DNA of 64,000 nucleotides from Toxonevra muliebris (GCA_963691655.1 OY829326.1:42187989-42251988); one strand, 5' to 3'; shown: positions 1-10,830, counted from the first letter of the stretch. The notes: generated by a model not told the origin, from the sequence alone. Numbers and translations are program-made.

Positions 1-156
1 TGTCCTGAAAATTTATATTGCGCCAATGATTTAGAATTGATTAACTATAAATGCACAACTGTGTATGTATATACGTACTTTTCCTTCAGCATCACTAATC
101 AGCAACACCGAAATTAAAGTTAAAAAAATAATTGAATTTAGTTTCTCGACTTTCAT
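1..156 (-). CDS. Small secreted protein, copy 1 (partial, cut by window edge)
   Basis: First exon (156 down to 79, 26 codons) and the first bases of exon 2 (from 4 down) of a gene whose complete copies lie at 5339-5775 and 10299-10765. Exon 1 encodes a signal peptide: Met-Lys-Val-Glu-Lys, a hydrophobic core rich in Ile, Leu and Val, then Ser-Asp-Ala-Glu-Gly, a plausible signal-peptidase site. The donor is AAA|GTACGT and the acceptor TTTTCAG|GAC, at the same places as in the other copies. The exon differs from copy 2 by very few codons. The rest of exon 2 lies left of the window, so intactness cannot be judged. The function is not recognised. Confidence 0.75.
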
Positions 157-183
157 CTTTTTTCTGGGCCTTTCTTGAGTAAC

Positions 184-217
184 TGAATTCCAATTTAATT
201 TTAACTTTGCTATTTAT
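184..217 (-). promoter_or_regulatory. Core promoter of secreted-protein copy 1
   Basis: An initiator TCAGTTAC (A at 184) lies 28 bases upstream of the ATG, with a TATA-like ATAAATAG about 32 bases further upstream. It is identical in copy 2, which argues that the promoter was duplicated with the gene. Transcription start is inferred, not observed. Confidence 0.5.
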
Positions 218-603
218 TGCAAGCATTTTAAAATGAAATAAACGCTTGTAATGTTAAATTGATCCATTGCAAACGTTGCGATTTGTAACACGCTATCGAT
301 TTTATTGGTGAAATTTCACGCTACATGGCGTGTAAATAACCGATATTCGTTACTACACCAAAAACTTCCTATATTTTATGACAATCATTTACAACTTCCA
401 TTGCAATTTCAATAGTACAATTCAAAAGTTTGAAATGTAAAGTTTTTACTCTTAAACCAGATAACTTATCTCACAAGTTTTAAAAAAATTACACCATATT
501 TTTGTTGTTTCGTAGATAAATAAATTTCTAAATTATAAACATTTTCCTGCATTTCGTAACTGCATCGCCTACTTCTATTTGACATTTTTGGTACTGATGC
601 CCA

Positions 604-1797
604 GTACAGTGGACATTACTTTGGAAGTGTCGTTATCTGACATTTAAATTTTTTTTTTGTTAATTTTAATACAAACTCAACTGAGAATAGATCTGAGGAG
701 TCTACACTAAAGGCCCTAGAGAACCCTGCCATTTTTACGAAGATCGTAAGCAAATGTAAGGCAAAACTTAATAGTTATGTATTATATAGGTGTCAGTACG
801 CTTCCGCGTGCCTAGCAATAAACTGGCTGATGAATTGACCAACCGCGGCTCTACGGCAAATCCAATGGGCCCGGAAACAATCATCGGCGTCAGTTTGGCA
901 GGAACTATGCAATGGATCAACGTCGTCAGGGTTGAAGTATGTTTTGACTTTTGCTCATAACTTCCGTTGAATGCCGAATTTTTATTAATGTTGCACATTG
1001 CTGAAAAGATCTCACAAATTGCTATGTTTTTGGTAAACATTAAAATATAATTGGATTAATAGTTCAGGAGTTATCGATATTTACAAAAAACAAAAATTGT
1101 AGTTAGGAAGGACACTGATGTCAAAGTCGGAGCACTGTAGAAAATCAATAAGAAATAAAAGAATATGATTGAAAATCACCTGAAAATGAAAGAAAAAAGA
1201 AAAATTACACTGGAAAACCGAGAAAAGCGACCTGAAATCAAAATAAAAATTTCTCTGTATGAATTTAAAAGAAAATTTGATTCTTTTATACACACAATAT
1301 ACGACACGATAAAATGACAAGTAAAATACGCACAGGTTAAAAAAAAAAAATTTATCTGCAGAGCCAAAACACATAATTACAACAAAATTTTCGGTGTTCC
1401 GATCCTGATTACAAGCACTGTTCCGACCCTGAAAGCACACGTTATTTAGCATCACATCATTTACAGCATATTCGCGTGATGAAATACCGCGAAATGCTAC
1501 ATATTTCCACTTCTTAAACCTTATCGAACGATTTAAGTTAACTTACTTTGATGTTTGCATGTTATTTTTAAAATTAATCCACTTTTTCTGGCACTAAAAA
1601 GTTTTTTTACTCTTCTTTTAACACGCGGTCGCGTAATACTTATATATACTTCACGCCCCGAACTCGAAATGACATAAAAAGTTTGCTTTCGTCATGATAA
1701 ACAATACTCTATATTAACTTAACGGACTCCAGTGAGATATAACGGAGAAAATGACACTGTCCCGACCATGACGACACTTTTCTATATATATAAAACA
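604..1797. other. Unit-1-specific insert, mostly unrecognised AT-rich DNA
   Basis: This stretch sits where unit 2 holds the unrelated 6200-6650 segment. Apart from the RNase H-like remnant near 795-945 it has no recognisable coding content. The longer minus-strand frame at 1081-1455 is low-complexity Phe/Cys/Asn-rich sequence and looks like chance. Confidence 0.4.
795..945 (+). pseudogene. Remnant of a non-LTR retrotransposon RNase H domain
   Basis: The plus strand reads as about 45 residues with the order Asn-Lys-Leu-Ala-Asp-Glu-Leu-Thr, Arg-Gly-Ser, Gly-Pro-Glu, Ile-Gly-Val-Ser-Leu-Ala. This resembles the end of the RNase H domain of I/LOA/R1-type elements (NExADxLAxxGS...GPEP). The conserved histidine region just upstream is lost. 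It is short and decayed, and no element ends are visible. Confidence 0.45.
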
Positions 1798-1799
1798 TA

Positions 1800-2525
1800 C
1801 AGTAAACTCTCTGCTAAACAACGACACCCTTCTTAAACGAGCACGTCTTTAAAAGGGACACTTTTTGATGAACGAATCCAATGATTTTAAGCGATTGAAA
1901 ATTGTTACTTGAGTAACTTCCATTGTTATTGCAAGTTCCTCTTGCGTTTGGCACGAGCCTTTATCGAGTAACATCTCCAATTCTTCATTTTCGAACTTTT
2001 TCCCTTGGCCAGGGCGTTTCTTGTCTTCCGTGCCAAAATCTCCACTTTTCAAGCGTCGAAACCAGAATTCATATGTTTTAACCGATGGAGTATATTCACC
2101 GTATGGTAAATTGATAACCGACGACTTTCAGCAGCACTTTTTTCGAATTAAAGAAAAATAGCAAAACTTCCCGCAAATGTTTAATATTTGTAGCGTAAAA
2201 AGATTATATTTTTTTGAACTTTGGTAAATTGTTACATAATCAAAACAAAAGCTTTATGAGTAGCTAAAACACAAAAGTAGTTACAGTATTGCCAGATGTA
2301 ATTCAAGTTTCGCCATAGATTGTAAATCCCCTTTTTTCAAGTTATGCATCCAATTATAACTTTGTTTTGTAATGTTGAGTTTTAGTTTATTTTTGTAATA
2401 CAAATTTTTATAATAAAATGCTCTAGCTTTTTCGTTTCTCAAATATTTTCCTCCTAAGCGGGCACCTCTCTTAAGTGAACATATTTTTCAGTCCCGTAAG
2501 TGTTCGCTTTAGAGAGAGTGCACTG
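1800..2525. mobile_element. TA-flanked DNA element with CAGT-type ends (pogo/Tigger or mariner type)
   Basis: The left end is CAGTAAACTCTCTGCTAAA and the right end, read inward, is CAGTGCACTCTCTCTAAAG. Each is flanked by TA (1798-1799 and 2526-2527), giving a 726-bp element. The right end recurs in tandem unit 2 (about 6970-7060), so the insertion predates that duplication. It contains the mariner-type fragment listed next. Ends starting with CAGT and a TA target duplication are typical of the Tc1/mariner/pogo superfamily. Confidence 0.6.
1849..2128 (-). pseudogene. Mariner-type transposase N-terminal fragment
   Basis: The minus strand encodes Tyr-Gly-Glu-Tyr, then TYEFWFRRLKSGDFGTED, then FENEELEMLLDKGSCQTQEE and VTQVTIFNRLKSL. 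This matches the layout of the paired helix-turn-helix DNA-binding region of mariner transposases (GDF..xD, GRPxKFEDEEL, QTQEELAxxLxVTQxxISxRL). The part upstream is frameshifted near 2100-2128 and the catalytic domain is absent. Confidence 0.75.
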
Positions 2526-2780
2526 TATATTAAACAGAAATCGCAAACAAATATTAAAGTGTTGTACACTAGAATGCGTTAATGGATTCCAGGAGAGCAC
2601 GAGGATTGGGGGTATTTATAGATTTATTTCCATTTGGTCTTATTCAAAATTGGCTTGTGACAACAGAGATAGTCGACGTAGAAAAACTATAAGTACTAGA
2701 AGTTTTCCATATTGCAATTTTTTTATTTTTTTTTTTAATTTTGCACACTTATTTTTAAAGTTTTACCTTATCCCTGTATG

Positions 2781-4753
2781 CAAGGCCGTATTTAGGGCGG
2801 AGGTTTTGATCGCCCCCCTCCTCCCACCCGAAATGTGGAAGCTTTCTTCTATTTTTTGATATTAATTGCCAGTGGATGAAAAAAAATCAAAATAAAATCT
2901 ATTGAACAGTTTTTAAATATTTTTTACTTCCATCGGTTTCTTTTTAAAAAGTCAAATATAAAAAAATAAACTTGAAATCCTAGTTACACTATGCGACCAT
3001 ATCCGATTTGTTTTGTTTGACATGAGGTTTGATTTTGCATACAAAAAAAAGAAGGTGATGCTGAGCAATCCTGCATTTATAGTTTTTCTAGGTCAGGAAC
3101 TGTTTTTGGTTTAAAGTTTCGGGCTTAGGGCTCATTTGGAAGGGCATGATTCAGCCTATAATTTCTGGATTTTGTAGCACGTCAGTGTTCAGCTCTCCAA
3201 TTTTTGAAAATGGCCAAAAATTATATTTTAGGGTTTGGTGATAGGAAATTCAGTGTTCAGTATTAAAAATTCATTCACAAACAGGGCAGTAGTAGTGGAT
3301 CAGCTCCAAAGTTTTAAGAAACAATCTTAAAATGTAATTAATTCTTTAACCCCAACTCGGAAGACCTCTTTCAATGCAGTGACTGCACGAATTTCGGGAA
3401 TATAAGCCAACCTCATCCGGATTGCTTATCATGGCCCGAATTTCCACTGATAATCATTTGAAAAAAATGAGCCTCTGACTATAGCTTTAAGACATTTATC
3501 CACTTTTGTTTTTAGTCTGAAAATGAATCGCAATAATTTACACAGGAAAAAAAGTTCCCCAATATGGAGATTAGTCTCATTTCTTCCCATATTTTTATTT
3601 GAAACCACCATATTTCATAAAGGATATTATCACATCTAAGTCATCGTTCGTCATTAACCATAATCTGTTACACGGAAAAAAAAATTCTGTAATAATTCAT
3701 TGGATTTGTGATAATTATTACATTTTTCCTTGTCTTGCCCGGATAGTAAACGAAAAACTGTAATAATTGATTACGATCAAACAATAATTCCCTTGAGTTT
3801 AATTTATAATATCCAGAATGAATCAATAAAATTTACTAATGAATAAGCACATTTTACTTCACAATACAGTTAATATTATTGGAGTTTCAAATCAATTTTT
3901 ACAGTGTGATTTTGTAAATTTTCAAATTGGAAATTGAATTTTGATATCAAAAGCAATAATTGAAGAGTTATAGAATATTTTATTCTCTTCCCTATATTTA
4001 GCTTCAAATCGCATTGATGAAAAGCAAACAACTCGACCAGCTATCTTCATGATTCTAGGGTAATTCAAAAAAAGATGGTGTTTCAGTTTAAATGGTATTT
4101 AGAAAACTGTTCGATACAATTATGAAATGGACATGCAATGCTTAAGACTTTTGCTAATAAAATAATAAAATTTTCATTTAATATAGTGTAAGCATCCCAA
4201 ATCTTACTAGCTTCAGGTAAAAGGTCCCGGATAAATAATCCAAAATGTCTCAATATAGAATGAAGCAAATCCAGGTGCTAACCAATCTGTTTAAAAGTTA
4301 TTTTATTAAATGATAATATAGAGAAAAATATTTGATATATAAAATAAAGCAAAACGTGTGATTTCAAAATGAAAGCAATGACACAAAAATATTTTCATAA
4401 ATTTTACAGTTTGCCCCGTAATTTTTAATTGCCAATCATAGAATATTTCAATAATAATTCAGTATTTTTTATCAGCTCAATTTTTTCCATGTCACTTTGA
4501 ATATTTTCCTTTCTGAAACTGTAATAATTAAGTTTTGGACTGTATTGTTTGCAGTTTACCCATAAATTTATATTGAGTATCTCAGGAAATGTCTAAATTA
4601 CAGGGCGAAATGGCAGTTTTTCCTGATTATTCTGCTTTTTTTGAATATCACATGCTATTTTTCACAAATCTTTTTTTTCCGTATAGTTGTTAGGTTCATC
4701 ATATTTTCTTCGAATGAAAACCCCCCCGAAAAAAAATCCTGGCAGTGGCACTG
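2781..4753. mobile_element. hAT-superfamily element, non-autonomous, exact 8-bp target duplication
   Basis: The left end is CAAGGCCGTATTTAGGG and the right end, read inward, is CAGTGCCACTGCCAGG. Both are flanked by the identical octamer CCTGTATG (2773-2780 and 4754-4761). Removing the element restores sequence matching tandem unit 2 near 7255-7280. The 1973-bp element encodes no recognisable transposase. A diverged copy is at 40059-41614. It is interrupted by a TA-flanked MITE at 3671-4683. The small frames inside are chance. Confidence 0.85.
3671..4683. mobile_element. TA-flanked MITE with CACGGAAAAAAA ends, nested in the hAT element
   Basis: The left end CACGGAAAAAAAAATTCTG and right end (read inward) TACGGAAAAAAAAGATTTG are each flanked by TA (3669-3670 and 4684-4685). 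The interior has repeated TGTAATAATT stretches and no coding potential. Its termini resemble those of the element at 52706-53533 (CACGCAAAGAAAAA), suggesting one family. Confidence 0.6.
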
Positions 4754-5338
4754 CCTGTATGCTATGACACATTTGTTTTTTTATGTTTAATAAAACGGCA
4801 AATCTTTTCAGCGCACTACTCACCTTTTTATAATGATGTCCTGAAAATTTCAGTCCACATTGCCTTAACAGTTTTTACTCTTTCATTTCCATGTCCTTTC
4901 ATTTTCTTTGTCTGTTCGTTTCTATATCCTGTATATTAAATGTAATATAGAATCAACTGCAAATAACTTGTGCATATGCAATTTGATTCTATTGTGATTG
5001 TTTTATTTTCGTATTTTCACGGATTTCTTTCTTGTTTCCCCAAATGTACTGCTGATTGATTTTTTAGGAAAATTTCACGCTTTAGAGAAATTCAGCAGCT
5101 ACCTAAAAATCACACATCGACCTCTCTTAGTGATTTCATACATAGTGTGGCCACAAACACATCATAACTTATGATTCAATTCGATTGCAAACTTTATCTA
5201 ATTAAAAAGTTTCAGATGTAGGTTATTTTGCCTTTTGACCTTTTAATTTATTTTATAAATAACTGACCATGACTAATAAATGACCATTAGTAATTTTTAA
5301 TTCTACTTCATTATTTTGATTTGATTTTTCTGTCATTG

Positions 5339-5775
5339 TTAATCGTAGCTTGGTTGCTCTTCCATTGCTTTATCGTACTTTTTTTTAATTTTTTCCAGTT
5401 TTAGTTTCAGTTTTGCGTCTAGAAGATCTTTGTCTCCTAGAAAGAGCTGCAGTTTCATTAAGACAATGCTTTTCTTACCATAATCATCAATTTGGTCCGC
5501 ATCAGTATTACCATTAGGTTTTTTCCGAAAGTCTTTATCAAGGCTTTGACATACCGAATCTCCGTTAGGACAATATCCCATTAGAACTTTGAATTTTTCA
5601 GCCGCTTCAGACAAATACATGTCCTGAAAATTTATATTGCGCCAATGATTTAGAATTGATTAACTATAAATGCACAACTGTGTATGTATATACGTACTTT
5701 TCCTTCAGCATCACTAATCAGCAACACCGAAATTAAAGTTAAAAAAATAATTGAATTTAGTCTCACAACTTTCAT
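5339..5775 (-). CDS. Small secreted lysine-rich protein of unknown function, copy 2
   Basis: Two exons: 5775-5698 (26 codons) and 5623-5339, with a 74-nt intron, donor AAA|GTACGT, acceptor TTTTCAG|GAC, phase 0. The predicted protein is 120 aa. Residues 1-24 form a signal peptide (hydrophobic core ending SDAEG). The mature part begins near DMYLSEAAEKFKV, holds two cysteines spaced Cys-x6-Cys (GYCPNGDSVC), then a basic, probably helical tail with Leu/Lys alternation (LDAKLKLKLEKIKKKYDKA). I do not recognise the family. Two cysteines, a short secreted chain and tandem duplication would fit secreted effectors such as seminal, salivary or haemolymph proteins, but that is inference. Compared with copy 3 it lacks ten codons just before the intron. 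TATA and initiator lie upstream; A/T-rich AATAAA-like sequence follows near 5241-5256. Confidence 0.8.
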
Positions 5776-5802
5776 CTTTTTTCTGGGCCTTTCTTGAGTA
5801 AC

Positions 5803-5836
5803 TGAATTCCAATTTAATTTTAACTTTGCTATTTAT
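5803..5836 (-). promoter_or_regulatory. Core promoter of secreted-protein copy 2
   Basis: Initiator TCAGTTAC with A at 5803 and TATA-like ATAAATAG at 5829-5836, about 32 bases apart, a normal fly core-promoter spacing. The predicted 5' leader is 28 nt. The block is conserved in all three copies. Confidence 0.55.
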
Positions 5837-6209
5837 TGCAAACATTTTAAAATGAAATAAGCGCTTGTTATGTTAAATTGATCCATTGCAAACGTTGCGA
5901 TTTGTAATACGCTATCGATTTTATTGGTGAAATTTCACGCTACATGGCGTGTAAATAACCGATATTCGTTACTTTTTCTTCTTTTATGACAATCATTTAC
6001 AACTTCCATTGCAATTTCAAAAGTTTGAAATGTAAAGTTTTTGCTCTTAAACCAGATAACTTATTTCTTTTAAAAAAAGTTTTAAAAAATTCACACCTTA
6101 GTTTTTACACCATATATGGTATTCGTTGTTTTGTAGTATGTTTTATAACCACATCACCTACTTCTATTTGATATTTTTGCTACTGATGCTCTGTACAGTG
6201 GACATAACG

Positions 6210-6651
6210 GTGCCCGAACATAACGCCCATGGGTGTTGTGACCGCCCTAGGAATGGCCATAACGACCAAAATCATTTTAGGCGCTATGACCGCCCCGAAA
6301 CGGTGACCGTCTTAGAAGCGGTCATAAAGCCCAACAATTATTTCTTGTTATATTTGGTTTTCAATAATGAAAATTGTGTTTTGATTAAAAATCATTTACT
6401 TTTAGAAATCAGCATTTCGTTTGGAATGTGTCGCTAAAATTTTGCTTAGCATCGTGTCAGTCACAATAATATTTTGCACGTAAAATATTTAATATTATTG
6501 GGTATATGTAGACTAACTTTGAAAGAAGCGCTGCAGACGAAAATTTTTTCCAAAAATTAAGAAAAAATGGAAAATTTTTTAAAAAATCGCGCCCATTGGG
6601 TGTTTTGACCGTTTTCGGAGCGGTCATAGCGCCTAAAATGATTTTGGGCAC
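6210..6651. mobile_element. Inverted-repeat element rich in GACCG palindromes
   Basis: The right arm (about 6575-6651) read in reverse gives GTGCCCAAAATCATTTTAGG then GCGCTATGACCGC. The left arm holds the same AAAATCATTTTAGGCGCTATG from about 6268 after an extra 50 bases starting GTGCCCGAAC at 6210. Both arms carry several copies of GACCG/CGGTC around short palindromes. The segment is absent from tandem unit 1, where the sequence diverges right at the ACAGTGGACAT preceding it. It is non-coding and its family is not identified. It could be part of a larger CAGT-ended element running from about 6195 to 7060. Confidence 0.5.
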
Positions 6652-7342
6652 ACTTTTTTTTGCATTAAAAAAGAAAAGCAAAACTTTCCGCAAATGCTGA
6701 TTATTTGGCACGTATGCCGAAATGTTTGTATACGCAAAAAGGTTATGTTTTTTTACACCTTGGTAAATTGTTACATAATCAAAACAAAAGCTTTATGAGT
6801 AGCTAAAACACGAAAGTAGTTACAGTATTGCCAGATGTGATTCATTACAAGTTACGCCATCGATTGCAAATCCTTTGTTTTCAAGTTATAATTTTGTTTT
6901 GTAATGTTGAATTTTTTTTTATTTTTATAATAAAAATTTTTATAATAAAATGCTCTAGTTTTTTCGTTTCTCAAATATTTTCCTCCTAAGCGAGCACCTC
7001 TCTTAAGCGAACATGTTTTTCAGTCCCGTAAGTGTCCGCTTTAGAGAGAGTGCACTGTATATTAAACAGAAATCGCAAAAAAATATTAATGTGTTGTACA
7101 CTAGAATGCGTTAATGGATTCCAAGGGAGCACGAGGATTGGGATTACTTACATATTTATTTTAATTTGATATTCTTCAAATTTGGCTAATGGCAACAGAA
7201 ATAATCGCCGTAGAAAAACTATAAGTACTAGAAGTTGCAGACATATTTTTAAAGTTTTATGTTTGCCGTGTGCGCCATGACACATTTGTTTTTTTTATGT
7301 TTAATAACACGGTGCGACAGTAAAAAATATCTGGGAAGTAAT

Positions 7343-8356
7343 CAGTGGCGTGCCTAGCATTTACTGATGAGGCAAGCCGAGTGAATTTTTTTTACCAAAC
7401 CAAAAAGGCTAAGATTGGCAATAAGGATGAAATCTTCTCGATCCCGATTGAAGCATTGAAGAAGGAAAATGGAAGCTCTGTCTGGGCTTTACCAACGTTT
7501 TTCGACGTGCTAAAATATTAACATTAAAAATACAAAATGAGCATATAAATTCAGGAGGTGAACGTAGAAAGGATATTTGTGGACTAAAACCGTTGAGAGA
7601 TAAACTATTTTTTAAACTAAACGATAATTTCTCTTAATATAAACCGTTTTAATAAAAATGTAAATTATCAAATATAAGAAAAATGTCAACGAAATGAAAA
7701 AATGCAAATTGCAAAGTATTGATGTATGTAAATAAGTAAAACTATTATTTGAAAAACCATGTCTTGCTTCATTTTTATTTGAAACTGAACCGGAACACAC
7801 TGTTATTTTTTGTTTGAACCTGAATCTGAACACGAACCCAAATTTAACCGGTTCGAAACTCTGCTAAAATCTAATGGCGCAAAAATATAGGAGTAAAAGA
7901 AAGTGGAACAAATACTTTCCAAAGGGCAAACAAAAACTGAAAGCCAGCTTTTAAGTTCTATATAAAATCATACATAATAGTAGAAAATTAGTATGCTGCT
8001 ACTTTTTTTGGAACTGCACATACTAAAAAAGCTATTGAACTTCCAATTAGAATAAGCGAGATAGCATGTTATGAAAACATACATTTTCAAATTTTAAAAG
8101 CCAAGTAAAAGCCAACTTGATGAACTGCGATAGCGTGAATGCTTGTGTGTATTCTATATAATCCACATTTAATTTTTTATTAGTACATATACGAGCTATT
8201 GAAAAACAGGGTGATACAAATAAAAAAATTTAAAAGAAAATTGTTCTTTCAGTTAAAACAAAGGTAGTAATTTTCTAAGTACATATTATACAAATTTTCA
8301 GTTACCAATCCTTAGGCAAGCCTTGCTTTTGGGCTTATATGGACGTACCGCCACTG
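7343..8356. mobile_element. hAT-superfamily element, 1014 bp, exact 8-bp target duplication
   Basis: The left end CAGTGGCGTGCCTAGC and right end (read inward) CAGTGGCGGTACGTCC are flanked by identical GAAGTAAT octamers (7335-7342 and 8357-8364). It splits the left terminal repeat of the surrounding transposon, so it is the younger insertion. Near 7400-7530 the plus strand reads as a short Lys-rich stretch without recognisable transposase motifs. The minus frame at 7612-7833 is low complexity. Confidence 0.85.
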
Positions 8357-8675
8357 GAAGTAATACTATTTTTCTTGTAGGTCTTGTCGAGTAAAACAAG
8401 AGTCTGTATGTAAAATTTTCCAAACACTCCCAAAATCTTGATTTACCATTAAAAAACCGATTTTGTGTACCTTTGAGCTCTTATTAGCCTGTAACTTAGT
8501 GGAAAAACTTAGACCTTTCGAATATCTATTTATTTTAAGAAAACTTGAGGAATCTGTGTGTATTTGTCTATCAAACACAATTTTTTAAATTTTTTTTTCG
8601 CCTTTTCTCAACTTTGGCGAGGTTTCTACACACGATTTTATAATACTCAACGTCCAATCAGATAAAGCTGAGGCC

Positions 8676-8906
8676 ATGGTCATAAAAATTCATTTCCTGC
8701 ATTCGCATTTGAACTTCTTCCCATATAACCTGGGCGAGTTCAACGATGAACAAGGCGAATATTTACACCAAGAAATGGCTACAATTGAGAAGCTCTTCGA
8801 AGGAAAAAATAAAAAGAAAATGATTTCAGAATATTTTTGGTCTCTTCAACGGGAAACTGATGATGTTGAATTTAAAAAAAAATCACGGTCGAGCAAACAT
8901 TTTTGA
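8676..8906 (+). CDS. Fragment of a conserved, repeated animal protein family (HFLHSHL...DEQGE...HQE type)
   Basis: The frame is open from about 8649 and encodes KIHFLHSHLNFFPYNLG, then DEQGEYLHQEM, then EYFWSLQRE and a basic tail. I recall this signature (HFLxSHLxxFPxNLGxxSDEQGExFHQ...CWxLxRE) from many near-identical uncharacterised proteins in arthropod and cnidarian genomes. It is probably transposon-borne, but that rests on memory and needs a search. Only the C-terminal part is present, since the left inverted repeat of the host element precedes it. The frame has no stop across the conserved part, unlike neighbouring relics. It may be an expressed gene, a captured exon or a relic. Confidence 0.45.
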   Translation: MVIKIHFLHSHLNFFPYNLGEFNDEQGEYLHQEMATIEKLFEGKNKKKMISEYFWSLQRETDDVEFKKKSRSSKHF

Positions 8907-8944
8907 GTTGAATGTCCAAAAATTTTATTTTCGTAAAAATTTTG

Positions 8945-9330
8945 TTTTCATAAAAATTGATAGTCTTTGAGCTCGTCTAATGTTGCTGGCTTGTTAGCAT
9001 AGACCAGTGACTTGATATAGCCTCATAAAAAGAAATCCAATGGCGTTAGATCGCATGAACGAGGCGTCCATTCCACCGGACCATTTCTCGAGATAACACG
9101 TTCACCGAATTTGCCTTTCAATAAATCGATTGAACGCGTGCTGTGTGGCTAGTGGCACCGTCTTGTTGAAACCACATATCGTTGATGTCAAGTTCATCCA
9201 ATTCTGGCCACAAAAAATCTTTCAACATAACACGATAGCGCTCGCCATTGACGGTAACATGACGGTCGTTTTCGATCTAAACGGGCTCGTGGTGGTCATA
9301 TGACTGAAATCGAATTTCATTCATAAAATG
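8945..9330 (-). pseudogene. Mariner transposase C-terminal relic (DUF4817-associated type)
   Basis: The minus strand reads ...DINDMWFQQDGATSHTA, then after a frameshift GPVEWTPRSCDLTPLDFF, and later GYIKSLVYANKPATLDEL. These are the last two catalytic blocks of DD34D-like mariner transposases; both aspartates (QQD and PLDFF) are still present. A frameshift after HTAR and a TGA following DFFL break it. A more decayed relative is at 44930-46080. Confidence 0.8.
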
Positions 9331-10298
9331 TAATGCTTGCACTACACCCACAATAAATTTGAACTCAATATCTCAAAAAATTCTGTGTTTTATTAATAGA
9401 TAAAATTATTATGTCCTTAATGAAAAACCCTTTATTTGTTATTAAACATATTTTTGGAATAATTTCACAAGTAGAATAGTTTCTTTATAAAATAGTGTGT
9501 AGAAACATTGTCAAAGTTGAGAAAAGGCGAAAAAGGTGAAAAAAAATTGTGTTTACTGGACAAATACACACAGATTCCTCAAGTTTTCTTAAACTAAATA
9601 TATATTATTCGAAAGGTCTAAGTTTCTTTTTTCTAAAACCGGTAAAAAACTAAAAATCTGTTGATAATCCATTAAGTTACAGTCTTATAAGTACGTAAAG
9701 GCACGGTAAATCAAGATTTTGTGGGTGTTTGGAAAATTTCACATACAGACTCTTGTTTTACTCGACAAGACCTACAAGAAAAATGGTATCACTTCCCAGG
9801 TATTTCTATTTCACTAAATTTTGTAGCACTGTGTAATGGGTTTAGCACCTTCTTTTTTCAGTAAATCATTTCAGCGTTTTATGATGGTGTCCTAAAAATT
9901 TCAGTCCACATTGCCTTGACAGTTTTTACTCTTTCATTTCGATATCCTTTCATTCTGTTTGTCTGTTCGTTTTTATATCCTGTATATGAAATGCAATATG
10001 GTTGTCCCAAGTGTGCTGCCGATTGATTTTATTAGGAAAATTTCACGCTTTAGAGAAATACAACAGCTACCTAAAAATCACACATCGACCTCTCTTAGAG
10101 ATTTCATACATAGTGTGGCCACAAACACATCATAACTTATGATTCAATTCGATTGGAAACTTTATCCAATTAAAAAGTTTCAGGTGTAGGTTATTTTGCC
10201 TTTAGACCTTTTAATTTATTTTATAAGCAACTGTCAAATGACCATTAGTAATTTTTAATTCTACTTCATTATATTGATTTGATTTTTCTTAGTCATTA

Positions 10299-10765
10299 TT
10301 AATGTATTTTTAGTTGTCCTTCCATTACGTCATCGTACCTTTTCTTAATGTTTTCCAGTTTTAGTTTCAGTTTTGCGTCTAGAAGATCTTTGTCTCCTAG
10401 ATAGAGCTGCAGTTTCATTAAGACAATGCTTTTCTTACCATAATATTCAATTTCGTCCGCATCAGTATAACCAGTAAATTTTTTCCGAAAGTCTTTATCA
10501 AGGCTTCGACATACCGAATCTCCCTTTGGACAATATCCCATTAGCACTTTGAATTTTTCAGCCGCTTCAGACAAATACATGTCCTGAAAATTTATATTGC
10601 CCGAATGATTCAGAATTGATAAACTATAAATGCACCACCTTGTATGTATATACGTACTTTTACTCTACCATCTTTTACATCATAAGATTCTCCTTCAGCA
10701 TCACCAATCAAATGCACCGAAATTAAAGTTAAAAAAATAATTGAATTTAGTTTTACAGTTTTCAT
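10299..10765 (-). CDS. Small secreted lysine-rich protein of unknown function, copy 3
   Basis: Two exons: 10765-10658 (36 codons) and 10583-10299, with a 74-nt intron and the same donor and acceptor as copy 2. The predicted protein is 130 aa: signal peptide of about 24 residues ending GDAEG, then a ten-residue acidic/basic insert (ESYDVKDGRV) that copies 1 and 2 lack, then DMYLSEAAEKFKV, Cys-x6-Cys and the Leu/Lys-rich tail. It is the most divergent copy, with substitutions concentrated around residues 70-82 and at the C-terminus, while the cysteines and YGKKSIVLMKLQL block are unchanged. The open frames and preserved splice sites argue that it is functional. The family is not recognised. Confidence 0.8.
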
Positions 10766-10792
10766 CTTTTTTCAGGGCCTTTCTTGAGTAAC

Positions 10793-10830
10793 TGAATTCC
10801 AATTGTATTTTAACTTTGCTTTTTATTGTT
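10793..10830 (-). promoter_or_regulatory. Core promoter of secreted-protein copy 3
   Basis: The initiator TCAGTTAC (A at 10793) is retained at the same distance from the ATG. The TATA-like box has changed to AATAAAAAG. Confidence 0.45.

Larger units (their letters stand above)
7330..9800. mobile_element. DNA transposon with about 290-bp terminal inverted repeats, interrupted by a hAT element
   Basis: The right terminus (about 9490-9800) is an inverted copy of the left terminus (7330-7342 continued at 8365-8650 after the hAT insertion). Shared blocks include TCTTGTCGAGTAAAACAAG, GAAAACTTGAGGAATCTGTG and CGCCTTTTCTCAACTTTG. Ends are CTGGGAAGTRATAC, flanked by TA. Long inverted repeats with a TA target are seen in some Tc1/mariner relatives (for example Minos and Bari types). 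Without the hAT the element would be about 1.45 kb. The interior carries an intact-looking short ORF of a conserved animal family (8676-8906, plus) and a mariner transposase relic (8945-9330, minus). Confidence 0.7.

Noticed and set aside
1081..1455. 124-codon minus frame rich in Phe, Cys and Asn
   Set aside because: Composition follows the AAAAT-rich complement; no domain, no splice context, and it is unique to tandem unit 1.
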